Made by a program: the position numbers and the translations under genes
The notes under the pieces: generated by a model
The model's input: the letters and a program-made list of their open reading frames with translations, nothing else
Database searches by the model: none
What the model was told of the DNA's origin: nothing
Shown: positions 1 to 10,819 of the stretch, one piece after another
How positions within the stretch are numbered: the stretch's first letter is position 1
Layout: every line of letters starts with the position of its first letter
Source: Luteimonas suaedae
GTDB taxonomy: Bacteria > Pseudomonadota > Gammaproteobacteria > Xanthomonadales > Xanthomonadaceae
DNA length: 64,000 nucleotides
NCBI RefSeq assembly: GCF_008312895.1
Contig: NZ_VSSP01000008.1
Span: 62,001-126,000, forward strand
Reading direction: 5' to 3'

Positions 1-1
1 C

Positions 2-505
2 AAGCCATCGCAGGAAGGCTCCAGCGTCGGCGTCAGCCGCGTATTCGACGACGCCGGGCTCGACGCCGCGGTCGAGCTTGCCGCGCGTTATCCCGGCGAG
101 TTGCTGATGGAACGGATGATCGAGGGCGACGAACTGACCGTCGGCATCCTGGACATCGGCGGCGCGGTGCATGCGCTGCCATCGATCCGCATCGTGCCCA
201 AGGGCGCCTGGTACGACTACCACGCCAAGTACGTCGCCGAGGACACCCAATACCTGTGCCCGGGCCTGACCGGCGACGACGAGGCGCGGATCGGCCGGCT
301 CTCGGTCGACGCGTTCGTCGCCGCCGGCTGCGCCGGCTGGGGCCGCGTGGACCTGATGCGCGATCGCGACAGCGGCGAATGCTTCCTGCTCGAGGTCAAC
401 ACCGCCCCCGGCATGACCACCCATTCACTGGTGCCCAAGGCCGCGGCGCAGGCCGGCATGGACATGGAGGAACTGTGCTGGCGAATCCTGGAGACGACGT
501 TGTGA
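2..505 (+). CDS. ddlB: D-alanine--D-alanine ligase, C-terminal part (cut by window start)
   Basis: Ligates two D-alanines with ATP to make the dipeptide added to UDP-MurNAc-tripeptide in cytoplasmic peptidoglycan precursor synthesis. The frame is already open at the window edge, so the start is outside. The visible part begins [14 protein letters not shown], the ATP-grasp segment of Ddl, and later carries [18 protein letters not shown], the Mg-ATP and substrate-binding end typical of the family. It lies directly upstream of ftsQ, the usual dcw order. Apart from the truncation nothing is unusual. Identification is firm from motifs plus context. Confidence 0.95.
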   Translation, partial: KPSQEGSSVGVSRVFDDAGLDAAVELAARYPGELLMERMIEGDELTVGILDIGGAVHALPSIRIVPKGAWYDYHAKYVAEDTQYLCPGLTGDDEARIGRLSVDAFVAAGCAGWGRVDLMRDRDSGECFLLEVNTAPGMTTHSLVPKAAAQAGMDMEELCWRILETTL

Positions 506-508
506 GGC

Positions 509-667
509 CGGGAGTCGGGAATCGGGAATCGGGAATCGCAGAAGCGAAAGGTCGCGGGTCTGTGGCGTTTGCTTCTGCATTGGCGTGCCTGTCGGACATC
601 GGATGCGAGCGGTCGCTGTCCCGATTCCCGCCTTTCGCCATTCCCGATTCCCGATTCCCGATTACCG
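509..667. repeat. Inverted element with tandem GGGAATC heptamers, ddlB-ftsQ gap
   Basis: Left arm (about 511-549) holds repeated GGGAATC units followed by a GCGAAAG stretch. The right arm (about 631-667) is its reverse complement, with repeated GATTCCC units. The arms enclose about 80 bp and could form a long hairpin. They leave only the ftsQ ribosome-binding site (AAGGAG at 674-679) free. The same design recurs at the next two dcw junctions. Confidence 0.8.
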
Positions 668-686
668 GCTCCGAAGGAGCAAGCGA

Positions 687-1580
687 ATGACCGCCCTGCT
701 GCGAATCATCGCGTGGACCTTGGCGCTGGCACTCGTCGCGCTGCCAGTGGTGGCGGTGCTGCAGGGCTGGATCGGCAGCGAGCGCTGGCCGCTGCGCACC
801 CTGCGCGTGGTTGGCCAGGTCGAGCGCGTCGAGGACCGGGCGCTGCGCGAGGCGGTGCTGCCATTCGCGCGTCACGGTTTCTTCGCCATGCGCCTGAGCG
901 ACGCGCAGGCGGCGGTGGCGCGGCTGCCGTGGGTGGAGCGCGCCGAGGTGCGCAAGCGCTGGCCGGACGTGGTCGAGGTGCGGATCGTCGAGCACCGGCC
1001 GTTCGCGCGCTGGGGCGAGGACCGGTTGCTGTCGGAGCAGGGACGGCTGTTCCCGATCGCAGGGATCGATCCGCCTCCGCAGCTGCCGCTGCTGCACGGG
1101 CCCGACGCGCGCGTGAGCGAAGTAGTCGCGCTGTACAACGAGGCGCGGGTGCTGTTCACCCCGGCTGGCTACCAGGTGCGGCGGCTGGCGCTGGACGAGC
1201 GCGGCAGCTGGTCGCTGACGCTGTCCAACGGCACCGAGGTCACGGTCGGCAGCCAGCAGGCACGCACGCGCCTGGAACGCTTCGCGCGCCTGCTGCCGCA
1301 GCTGCTGCAACAGAAGACATCGCGACTGCAGCGCGCCGACCTCCGCTACACCAACGGCTTCGCCCTCGAGTGGGGCGAAGAGCCGGGAATCGGGAATCGG
1401 GAATCGGAAACGGCAGGGGCAAATGCCGGCACCGGCACGCCGGCAGTGTTCGTCGTAGCCACGAATTCGTTTGGCGCCGGAAGCCGGTTGCGGCCGCCCC
1501 GACTCTCCACTCTCGATTTCCCATTCCCCGCTTTTGCGAATCACGAATCACGAATCATGAATCCCGGCCCAAACACATGA
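687..1580 (+). CDS. ftsQ: Cell division protein FtsQ with a repeat-derived C-terminal tail
   Basis: Bitopic inner-membrane divisome protein that bridges early and late division proteins through FtsB and FtsL. The start at 687 is chosen because AAGGAG lies 7 nt upstream. One N-terminal membrane helix (about residues 5-25) is followed by a POTRA domain (LRTLRVVGQVERVEDRAL) and the FtsQ beta domain. Family-like sequence ends near residue 232 (ALEWGEE). The remaining 65 or so residues (PGIGNRESE and on) are translated from a heptamer inverted repeat inserted at 1384-1559, so the original stop is gone. The TGA overlaps the ATG of ftsA. The tail is probably periplasmic and dispensable, which is inference. 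Confidence 0.92.
   Translation: MTALLRIIAWTLALALVALPVVAVLQGWIGSERWPLRTLRVVGQVERVEDRALREAVLPFARHGFFAMRLSDAQAAVARLPWVERAEVRKRWPDVVEVRIVEHRPFARWGEDRLLSEQGRLFPIAGIDPPPQLPLLHGPDARVSEVVALYNEARVLFTPAGYQVRRLALDERGSWSLTLSNGTEVTVGSQQARTRLERFARLLPQLLQQKTSRLQRADLRYTNGFALEWGEEPGIGNRESETAGANAGTGTPAVFVVATNSFGAGSRLRPPRLSTLDFPFPAFANHESRIMNPGPNT
1384..1559. repeat. GGGAATC-heptamer inverted element read as the end of ftsQ
   Basis: Left arm at about 1386-1408 (GGGAATCGGGAATCGG), right arm at about 1513-1559 (CGATTTCCC followed by GAATCAC units). The element is read in frame as the last part of ftsQ and stops just before the ftsA start. It is the second of three such elements in the dcw cluster. Confidence 0.75.
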
Positions 1581-2812
1581 ACCGAAAAGGCGACAAAGCC
1601 CTCATCGTCGGACTCGACATCGGCACCTCCAAGGTGGTGGCGCTGGTCGGCGAGTATTCGCCGGGCAACCCCATCGAGGTGATCGGCATCGGCTCGCACG
1701 AATCGCGCGGTCTCAAGCGCGGCGTGGTGGTCGACATCGAGTCGACCGTGCAGTCGATCCAGCGCGCGATCGAGGAGGCCGAGCTGATGGCCGGCTGCGA
1801 GATCCGATCGGTCTACGCCTCGATCTCCGGCAACCACGTGCAGTGCAAGAACTCGCCCGGCATCGTCCCGATCCGCGACAGCGAGGTCACCTGGGCCGAC
1901 CTGGACCGGGTGCTCGAGGCCGCCAAGGCGGTGGCGATCCCGGCCGACCAGCGCATCCTGCACGCGATCCCGCGCGAGTACGTGCTCGACGATTCGCAGG
2001 AAGGCATCCGCAATCCGGTCGGCATGACCGGCGTGCGCCTGGAGGTGCATGCGCACCTGGTGGTGTGCGCGCAGTCGGCCGCGGCCAACATCAGCAAGTG
2101 CGTGCAACGCTGCGGGCTGCAGATCGACGACCTGGTGCTGTCGTCGCTGGCCTCGAGCACCGCGGTGCTGACCAGCGACGAGCGCGAACTCGGCGTGGCG
2201 CTGGTCGACCTCGGCGCCGGTACCACCGACCTGGCGGTGTTCGTGCAGGGCGCGATCTGCCACACCGCGAGCCTGCCGATCGCCGGCGACAAGGTCACCG
2301 AAGACATCGCGCACATGCTGCGCACGCCCACGCCCGAGGCCGAGCAGATCAAGGTGCGCTACGCCTGCGCGCTGGCGCAGCTGGCGACCAGCGAGGAGTC
2401 GATCCAGGTGCCGAGCGTCGGCGACCGCCCGCCGCGGCGGCTGCCGCGGCAGTCGCTGGCGCAGGCGGTGCAGGCGCGCTACGAGGAGATCTTCGAGATG
2501 GTGCAGGCGGAACTGCGCCGCTCGGGCTTCGAGCAGCACGTGCGCGCCGGCATGGTGCTCACCGGCGGCGCCGCGAAGATGGAAGGCGTGGTCGAGCTGG
2601 CCGAGGAAATGCTGCAGATGCCGGTGCGCGTGGGCATTCCGCAGCACGTCACCGGCCTGGGCGAAGTGGTCGGCAACCCGGTGCACGCCACCGGCGTCGG
2701 CCTGCTGCTGATGGGCAGCCAGATCGAGCATCCGCGCCGTCCGGTGATCCCGGCCGGACGTGCGGGGAATTTCTTCAAGAAGTTGAAGGATTGGTACAGG
2801 GGCGAGTTCTGA
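1577..2812 (+). CDS. ftsA: Cell division protein FtsA
   Basis: Actin-like ATPase that anchors FtsZ to the inner membrane and recruits late divisome proteins. The ATG at 1577 overlaps the ftsQ stop, giving 411 aa, normal for the family. The sequence shows the phosphate-1 motif DIGTSK (residues 14-19), phosphate-2 DLGAGTTD (about 211-218) and the adenosine motif GMVLTGGAAKMEGV (about 325). The C-terminus GNFFKKLKDWYRGEF is the amphipathic membrane-targeting helix. Translational coupling to ftsQ is likely from the overlap. Downstream, ftsZ is separated by about 250 bp that contain another inverted element. Confidence 0.98.
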   Translation: MNRKGDKALIVGLDIGTSKVVALVGEYSPGNPIEVIGIGSHESRGLKRGVVVDIESTVQSIQRAIEEAELMAGCEIRSVYASISGNHVQCKNSPGIVPIRDSEVTWADLDRVLEAAKAVAIPADQRILHAIPREYVLDDSQEGIRNPVGMTGVRLEVHAHLVVCAQSAAANISKCVQRCGLQIDDLVLSSLASSTAVLTSDERELGVALVDLGAGTTDLAVFVQGAICHTASLPIAGDKVTEDIAHMLRTPTPEAEQIKVRYACALAQLATSEESIQVPSVGDRPPRRLPRQSLAQAVQARYEEIFEMVQAELRRSGFEQHVRAGMVLTGGAAKMEGVVELAEEMLQMPVRVGIPQHVTGLGEVVGNPVHATGVGLLLMGSQIEHPRRPVIPAGRAGNFFKKLKDWYRGEF

Positions 2813-2821
2813 CGAACTCGC

Positions 2822-3040
2822 CCGGTGATTCGTGATTCGTGTTGGTGATTCGAAAGAGCGGAGCACGAGTCGACGTACCACCGGAAGGAATTGGAACGGG
2901 GGTTTGTAGGACGCGGCAGGCGAAAGACGAACCGATTGCGACAAGGCAACTAGAAAACCAAATAACGCCGGTGCGGGACGTGGCACGGGATCCGGGGCAT
3001 GGCTTCCCCGAATCACCAATCACGAATCACCAATCACGGC
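2822..3040. repeat. GATTCGTG/AATCACGA inverted element between ftsA and ftsZ
   Basis: Left arm about 2824-2852 (GGTGATTCGTGATTCG), right arm about 3009-3038 (GAATCACCAATCACGAATCA). The arms are reverse complements and enclose about 155 bp. It is the third heptamer-type element in consecutive dcw junctions. It fills most of the ftsA-ftsZ spacer, where ftsZ promoters are often found. Confidence 0.75.
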
Positions 3041-3061
3041 TCTTACAACGAGGACACGGAC

Positions 3062-4300
3062 ATGGCACATTTCGAACTGGTAGAAAAGATGGCGCCCAAC
3101 GCCGTCATCAAGGTGATCGGCGTGGGCGGAGGCGGCGGCAACGCCGTCGGACACATGGTCAACAGCAGCGTCGACGGGGTGGAGTTCATCACCGCCAACA
3201 CCGACGCGCAGGCGATCAAGAACTGCGGCGCCAAGCTGCAGCTGCAGCTCGGTGGCAACGTCACCAAGGGGCTGGGCGCGGGCGCGAATCCGGAAGTCGG
3301 CCGCCAAGCCGCGCTCGAGGACCGCGAGATCATCATGGACGCGCTGCAGGGCGCCGACATGGTGTTTATCACCGCTGGCATGGGCGGCGGCACCGGCACC
3401 GGCGCGGCGCCGGTGGTGGCGCAGCTGGCCAAGGAGATGGGCATCCTGACTGTCGCGGTGGTCACCAAGCCGTTCCCGTTCGAGGGCCGCCGCCGCATGC
3501 AGGTGGCGCTCAAGGGCATCGAGGACCTGTCGCAGCACTGCGACTCGCTGATCACCATCCCCAACGAGAAGCTGATCTCGGTGCTCGGCCGCAACGCCAC
3601 CATGATCCAGGCGTTCCGCGCCGCCAACGACGTGCTGCTCGGCGCGGTGCAGGGCATCGCCGACCTGATCGTGCGCCCGGGCCTGATCAACGTCGACTTC
3701 GCCGACGTGCGCACCGTCATGAGCGAGATGGGCCTGGCGATGATGGGCACCGGCACCGCCCGCGGCGACGACCGCGCGCAGGCCGCCGCCGAATCTGCGA
3801 TCCAGAACCCGCTGCTCGACGACGTCAACCTGGCCGGCGCCAACGGCATCCTGGTCAACATCACCGCCGGTCCCGACTTCACCATGTCGGAATTCGACGA
3901 GGTCGGCCGCACGGTGGAAAACTTCGCCAGCGAGGACGCCACCATCGTCATCGGCACCGTGCTCGACCAGGACATGCAGGACGAGGTGCGTGTCACCGTG
4001 GTCGCAACTGGCCTCAACCGCGTGGCAGCGCGGCAGAGCCTGCGCGGCGGCGATCGCGACTACAGCCCGGAGCCGGCACGGCGCCCGCAGGTGCAGCTGA
4101 TCCATACCCAGGCCAAGCGCGACGGCACCACCGGACTGCCGATCGACGACGCCGTCAGCGGCGGTTCGCAGGCGCCGAGCATCGCCTCGAGCCTGCGCGG
4201 CCGCAGCGAGGAGCCGGCGGCCAAGCCGGACGTCGCCGATTTCGGCAGCGACAGCAGCTACCTGGACATTCCCGCGTTCCTGCGTCGCCAGGCGGATTGA
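3062..4300 (+). CDS. ftsZ: Cell division protein FtsZ
   Basis: Tubulin-like GTPase that polymerises into the cytokinetic Z-ring at mid-cell. The start at 3062 has GAGGA at 3050-3054, 7 nt upstream, and gives 412 aa. The N-terminal nucleotide-binding loop GVGGGGGNAV is at about residues 19-28 and the tubulin signature GGGTGTGAAP at about 107-116. A variable linker leads to the conserved C-terminal peptide DIPAFLRRQAD, which binds FtsA and ZipA. The 3' end is partly repeated 143 bp downstream (see the repeat at 4422). Confidence 0.99.
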   Translation: MAHFELVEKMAPNAVIKVIGVGGGGGNAVGHMVNSSVDGVEFITANTDAQAIKNCGAKLQLQLGGNVTKGLGAGANPEVGRQAALEDREIIMDALQGADMVFITAGMGGGTGTGAAPVVAQLAKEMGILTVAVVTKPFPFEGRRRMQVALKGIEDLSQHCDSLITIPNEKLISVLGRNATMIQAFRAANDVLLGAVQGIADLIVRPGLINVDFADVRTVMSEMGLAMMGTGTARGDDRAQAAAESAIQNPLLDDVNLAGANGILVNITAGPDFTMSEFDEVGRTVENFASEDATIVIGTVLDQDMQDEVRVTVVATGLNRVAARQSLRGGDRDYSPEPARRPQVQLIHTQAKRDGTTGLPIDDAVSGGSQAPSIASSLRGRSEEPAAKPDVADFGSDSSYLDIPAFLRRQAD

Positions 4301-4447
4301 GCCGGGTGAGGTCGCGGCAGTCCATGGCGAGTCCTGGTGGGGACGGAATGTCCGGCCCGGCCATCCATGGCCGGGCGTTCGGCAGTGCGCGAGGCAGTGC
4401 CTCGCAAGCGCACCGCCTCACCCTGCGTCGCCAGGTGGATTGAGCCG
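4279..4447 (+). repeat. Direct repeat of the ftsZ 3' end (26 bp, 1 mismatch)
   Basis: Copy 1 (4279-4304) encodes the last FtsZ residues LRRQAD and the stop. Copy 2 (4422-4447) has 25 of 26 bases identical and would read LRRQVD-stop in another frame. The intervening 117 bp show no gene. It looks like a remnant of a local duplication or an imprecise insertion or excision. Confidence 0.7.
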
Positions 4448-4831
4448 TACTCCCGCGGGACGGGCGATGTCCGCATCGGTCGCCGGCGCCGCGCCGGTCC
4501 GATGCACCCAACGCTGTTCCGCGGCGCGATATCCGTGCAGGTGCGTCCGTGCGCACCGGCATGTCCTCTTGCCACCGGGCCCGTGCCGGCCCGGTGGACT
4601 TTTCGTCCTGCAGCGCCGCCATTCCAGCTGTCGCAACCCGTTGCGCCCGGCCCCGTCGGCCGCATATCGGATCCGTGCCGCCAGCGACGGGCCCCTGAAT
4701 CGCGGTACGCGTGCTCCGCGGCCATCACCGCCACTTCCGTTCAGGTTCAGCCGCGCGTGCTAACCTGCCACCCGTTGGGCCCAGCGCAGCCAGCCGTCGC
4801 GAGGCTTCCGGACCCCCTCTGACGCCCCGCC
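4301..4831. other. ftsZ-lpxC intergenic region, 531 bp, no gene seen
   Basis: Apart from the second copy of the ftsZ-end repeat, no coding region with a recognisable product, ribosome-binding site or family motif is visible. Open frames exist on both strands but have the composition of shadow frames. The lpxC promoter must lie here or upstream. No clear -35/-10 pair was identified. Confidence 0.5.
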
Positions 4832-5740
4832 ATGCCCAAGCAACGCACCATCAAGAACATCATCCGCGCCACCGGCGTGGGCCTGCACAGTGGCGAGAAG
4901 GTCTATCTCACCCTGCGTCCGGCCCCGGTGGACGGCGGCATCGTGTTCCGCCGCGTCGATCTCGAGCCGGTGGTGGACATTCCCGCGCGCGCCGACCTGG
5001 TGACCGAGACCATGCTCTGCACCGGGCTGACCCGGGGCGCCGGTAAGGTGATGACCGTCGAGCACCTGATGTCGGCCCTGGCCGGGCTCGGCATCGACAA
5101 TCTGTTCGTGGACTTGTCGGCGCCCGAGGTGCCGATCATGGACGGCTCGTCCGGCCCGTTCGTGTTCCTGCTGCAATCGGCCGGGATCGTGTTGCAGGAC
5201 GCGCCCAAGCGCTTCATCCGCATCAAGCGCCCGGTCGAGGTACGCGACGGCGACAAGATCGCCCGTTTCGAGCCCTACGACGGCTTCCGCCTCGGCTTCA
5301 CCATCGAATTCGACCACCCGGCGATCCCGACCGCGCAATCGCGCGCGGTGGTGGATTTCTCCACCGAGGCCTACATCCGCGAAGTCAGCCGCGCGCGCAC
5401 CTTCGGCTTCATGCGCGACCTGGAGTTCATGCGCGAGCGCAACCTGGGCCTGGGCGGCTCGATGGACAACGCGATCGTGCTCGACGAGTTCCGGGTACTC
5501 AACGACGACGGCCTGCGCTACGCCAACGAATTCGTGCGCCACAAGATCCTGGACGCCATCGGCGACCTGTACCTCACCGGGCATCCGGTGCTCGGCGCAT
5601 ACGAAGGCCATAAGTCCGGCCACGCGCTCAACAACAAGCTGGCGCGGGCATTGATGGCGGAGCGGTCGGCCTGGGAGGAGGTCACCTTCAGTGACGACGC
5701 CCCGGCGCCGCTGGTCTACGGCGCTCCCGCCGCCGTTTGA
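4832..5740 (+). CDS. lpxC: UDP-3-O-acyl-N-acetylglucosamine deacetylase
   Basis: Zinc amidase catalysing the committed step of lipid A synthesis in the cytoplasm. The 302-aa length is standard. The sequence starts [24 protein letters not shown], the LpxC N-terminus. Zinc ligands are visible as H78 in VEHLMSA and H237 and D241 in [12 protein letters not shown]. The second catalytic domain ends in [12 protein letters not shown], which contains the conserved histidine. It closes the dcw cluster, as in most gammaproteobacteria. A weak upstream ribosome-binding site is the only oddity. Confidence 0.99.
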   Translation: MPKQRTIKNIIRATGVGLHSGEKVYLTLRPAPVDGGIVFRRVDLEPVVDIPARADLVTETMLCTGLTRGAGKVMTVEHLMSALAGLGIDNLFVDLSAPEVPIMDGSSGPFVFLLQSAGIVLQDAPKRFIRIKRPVEVRDGDKIARFEPYDGFRLGFTIEFDHPAIPTAQSRAVVDFSTEAYIREVSRARTFGFMRDLEFMRERNLGLGGSMDNAIVLDEFRVLNDDGLRYANEFVRHKILDAIGDLYLTGHPVLGAYEGHKSGHALNNKLARALMAERSAWEEVTFSDDAPAPLVYGAPAAV

Positions 5741-6309
5741 GTTTTGCCTGCCCGTTGTCCGCTGCTTCCCCGACCGACGGGAGAGGGCACCGGGCTATCG
5801 CGCACAAGCCAATCCGCCCCTTTTTCCGCTTGAGAGAGAGAAGTAGGGATTGAAGGCACTGCCGATCTGCTCCTTCCCCGCTTGTGGGGAAGGTTGGATG
5901 CGGGGTCGTCTGGAGCCCGGCGTAGCGGGCAAGCAACATTTCGCACTCGAAGCGCCGCGGCAGACCGCACATGCGCGGTGCCGGCTGCCTCCACTCCAGC
6001 CCTCCCACGTAAATGGGAGCGGGATTGAAGGCTCCGGCGATCTTGCCCCTTTCCCGCTTGCGGGGAAGGCTGGGATGGGCCTCTCCGGACTGGCGTAGCG
6101 GCAGGCATCCACCGCGATCGGTACCGGCCCGAAGTCGACGATGGTCACAAACATGAGCGAACGTGAAACCCGTCGTCGCAAATTAACCATTAATTAACAA
6201 TTTATTGTCGAAATGTTATCGGTCTGTTAACCCGATGTGAGTGTATGCCCGGTAGCATGCCCCGTCGCTCGTGCTACCGCGTTCCGCTTAGGAGCAGGGG
6301 AGGGGCGGC
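5741..6309. other. lpxC-DUF721 convergent gap with palindromes and an AT-rich island
   Basis: No gene seen. It contains three degenerate copies of the TCTCCCGC/GCGGGAGA palindrome family (about 5767-5790, 5867-5900 and 6042-6077). A striking AT-rich block lies at 6179-6232 (AATTAACCATTAATTAACAA and on) in an otherwise very GC-rich region. The flanking genes end toward this gap, so the AT block does not serve either of them obviously. Confidence 0.6.
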
Positions 6310-6759
6310 TCAGGAGGTGCCCTTGTCGGGGTCGTCACCGGCCAGAAGCGCCATGGCATCGCGCAGCGCTGCATCCGCGCGTGCCGACATCGGACGTGGG
6401 GTCGATGCGGGCTGGGGAGGTCGCGGCATCGGCCGGGTGGTCTTGACGACGAACTCCGTGACATCCAGCCCGATGGAACGGGCCCCGTCGAGCAGTTCCG
6501 GGCCGGCCAGCCGCATGCGAGCGTGCCAGACCGGGGCGTCGACGAGGTAGACGAGCCTGCGGCCGTCAACGTTGCCCAGCCGCGCATGCGCGGCGAGCGG
6601 CGGCGGCAGCAGGGGGCGCAATCGTTGATCCAGCGCGTCGAGCCAGAGGGCGCGGCGGAGCGGATCGCCGGCAGCACCTTTCAGCAGCGCGTCGAGCGCC
6701 GGCTGGGCGGGGGCGGCGCGGGCGGTCCCCGCAGGCGGCTTGAATCGTGAATCAGACAT
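6310..6759 (-). CDS. DUF721 (DciA-like) protein
   Basis: A small protein of 149 aa starting MSDSRFKPP. The region LRRALWLDALDQRLRPLLPPPLAAHARLG is typical of DUF721 proteins, followed by a strand-rich part (LVYLVDAPVWHARMRL). DUF721 includes DciA, which loads or activates the replicative helicase DnaB in bacteria without DnaC. Whether this copy does so cannot be told from sequence alone. It is divergent from the M23 peptidase: the two starts are 7 bp apart, so they share promoter DNA or read through each other. An earlier in-frame ATG at 6783 is possible but would overlap the peptidase gene. Confidence 0.8.
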   Translation of the reverse strand: MSDSRFKPPAGTARAAPAQPALDALLKGAAGDPLRRALWLDALDQRLRPLLPPPLAAHARLGNVDGRRLVYLVDAPVWHARMRLAGPELLDGARSIGLDVTEFVVKTTRPMPRPPQPASTPRPMSARADAALRDAMALLAGDDPDKGTS

Positions 6760-6766
6760 CGGAAGC

Positions 6767-7678
6767 ATGACTCTACACAGCATTACCTATCAGGCGCGGA
6801 TCCGCATCATGCACTGGTTGCAGCAGATCCGCGTCGTCGCGCTGCGCAAGCCGTTTGCCGCCGCCGCCGTGATCGCGGTGGCCGGCATGCTGTTCGGCGC
6901 CAGCATGGGCGCCAGCGAGATCTCGCGCCTGCACGCGAAGACGCTCGAGCAGCGCGCCAGCATCGAGCAGACCCGCCGCGAGGCGCAGCGCGAGGTCAAC
7001 GCGCTGTCCGCGCGCATGGGCGAATTGCAGGCGCAGGCCAACCGGCTGAATGCGCTCGGCGAGCGGTTGACCCGGGTCGGCAAGCTCGGCGACGGCGAAT
7101 TCGACTTTACCTCGCCGGTCGGCCTCGGCGGCCCCGGCCCGGTGCAGGACATGCCGGCGCGTGGCCTGCGCGAGGGCATGGACGCGGTGGACGCGGAACT
7201 GCACGAATCCGGCCGCCAACTGTCGGTGCTCGAGGCACTGCTGTTCGACCAGCAGCTCGAGCGCGCCGCGCTGCCTTCGCGCTCGCCGGTCGCCAGCAGC
7301 TACATCACCTCCGGCTACGGCAGCCGCGCCGATCCGTTCAACGGCGGCCGCGCCTTCCACAAGGGCATCGATTTCGACGCCCGCAGCGGGGATCCGGTGA
7401 TGACGGTCGCCGACGGCGTGGTCAGCTATTCCGGCTACCGCAGCGGCTACGGCAACGTGGTCGAGGTCGATCACGGCAACGGTTACGTCACCCGCTACGC
7501 GCACAACTCGCGCAACACGGTGAAGGTGGGGGATCTGGTCCGCGTCGGCCAGCAGATCGCCAGGGCCGGCTCCACCGGCCGCTCGACCGGCGCGCACGTT
7601 CATTTCGAGGTCTGGGAGAACGGCCGCGTGGTCAATCCGCGCAAGTTCCTTGGTGACATGGGCGTAACCCGCGGCTGA
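6767..7678 (+). CDS. M23 family metallopeptidase, membrane-anchored
   Basis: A 303-aa protein with an N-terminal membrane helix (about residues 28-48, AAAAVIAVAGMLFGASMGA), a coiled-coil stretch (about 50-110) and a C-terminal LytM/M23 domain. Zinc-site residues are visible as H198 and D202 in FHKGIDFD and H277/H279 in HVHFEVWENG, so catalysis looks intact. Such proteins cut peptidoglycan cross-bridges in the periplasm or activate other hydrolases. A start at 6809 is also possible. The position between DUF721 and secA matches related genomes. Confidence 0.88.
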   Translation: MTLHSITYQARIRIMHWLQQIRVVALRKPFAAAAVIAVAGMLFGASMGASEISRLHAKTLEQRASIEQTRREAQREVNALSARMGELQAQANRLNALGERLTRVGKLGDGEFDFTSPVGLGGPGPVQDMPARGLREGMDAVDAELHESGRQLSVLEALLFDQQLERAALPSRSPVASSYITSGYGSRADPFNGGRAFHKGIDFDARSGDPVMTVADGVVSYSGYRSGYGNVVEVDHGNGYVTRYAHNSRNTVKVGDLVRVGQQIARAGSTGRSTGAHVHFEVWENGRVVNPRKFLGDMGVTRG

Positions 7679-7768
7679 TCCGCTCCCGTAATCGGACGGA
7701 CTCGCCCCCGTCGGGGCGTCGCGGCGCCTTCCGGCCCGTGCGATGGCCGTGCGAGACCCGCACCTGCC

Positions 7769-7905
7769 GTAGGAGCGCGCCATGCGCGCGATGCCGCGGG
7801 CATTTCACCGCCGCCGGATCCAGGCCGCCGGTGCGCCTTCCGGTTCGCGATGGGCCACCGATACCGGACACACCCGCGGCATCGCGCGCATGGCGCGCTC
7901 CTACG
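7769..7905. repeat. REP pair (BIME) between the M23 peptidase and secA
   Basis: Plus-oriented REP at 7769-7800 (GTAGGAGCGCGCCATGCG and on) and its reverse complement at 7873-7905 enclose about 70 bp. This is the most common repeat of the window and the presumed substrate of the RAYT at 12537. Confidence 0.9.
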
Positions 7906-7971
7906 GAGGCCGGCCCTCCCGGTCATCTTGAAAGGCGCCACGGCCATCCCCACGCTACAATGCGCGTTGCC

Positions 7972-7997
7972 AAAAAGGGCGCCCGGCGCCCTTTTTT
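7972..7997 (+). terminator. Intrinsic-terminator-like hairpin in the secA leader
   Basis: AAAAAGGGC, a 7-nt loop and GCCCTTTTT form a 9-bp stem followed by a further T (7992-7997 is six T). It sits 53 bp before secA. It could end read-through from upstream, or act as a leader attenuator if the secA promoter lies before it (a TACAAT hexamer is at 7956-7961). Confidence 0.6.
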
Positions 7998-8050
7998 CGT
8001 TGCCGGGGCCAGGCGTCCCGCGCTCCCGATCTCCGACTTCCGGTAAACCC

Positions 8051-10789
<2,739 letters not shown>

Positions 10790-10819
10790 CCAATGCCGTC
10801 GGCCCACCGGCAACGCCCC

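Noticed and set aside
4337-4822. 161-codon frame in the ftsZ-lpxC gap
   Set aside because: No ribosome-binding site or motif; Arg/Pro/Ala composition of a non-coding high-GC frame.
5850-6190. Small frames through the lpxC downstream palindromes
   Set aside because: Their sequence is explained by the TCTCCCGC repeat family; no start signals.
7928-7961. TTGAAA and TACAAT as a secA promoter
   Set aside because: Spacing is 22 bp, too long for a sigma-70 promoter; only the -10-like hexamer is mentioned.
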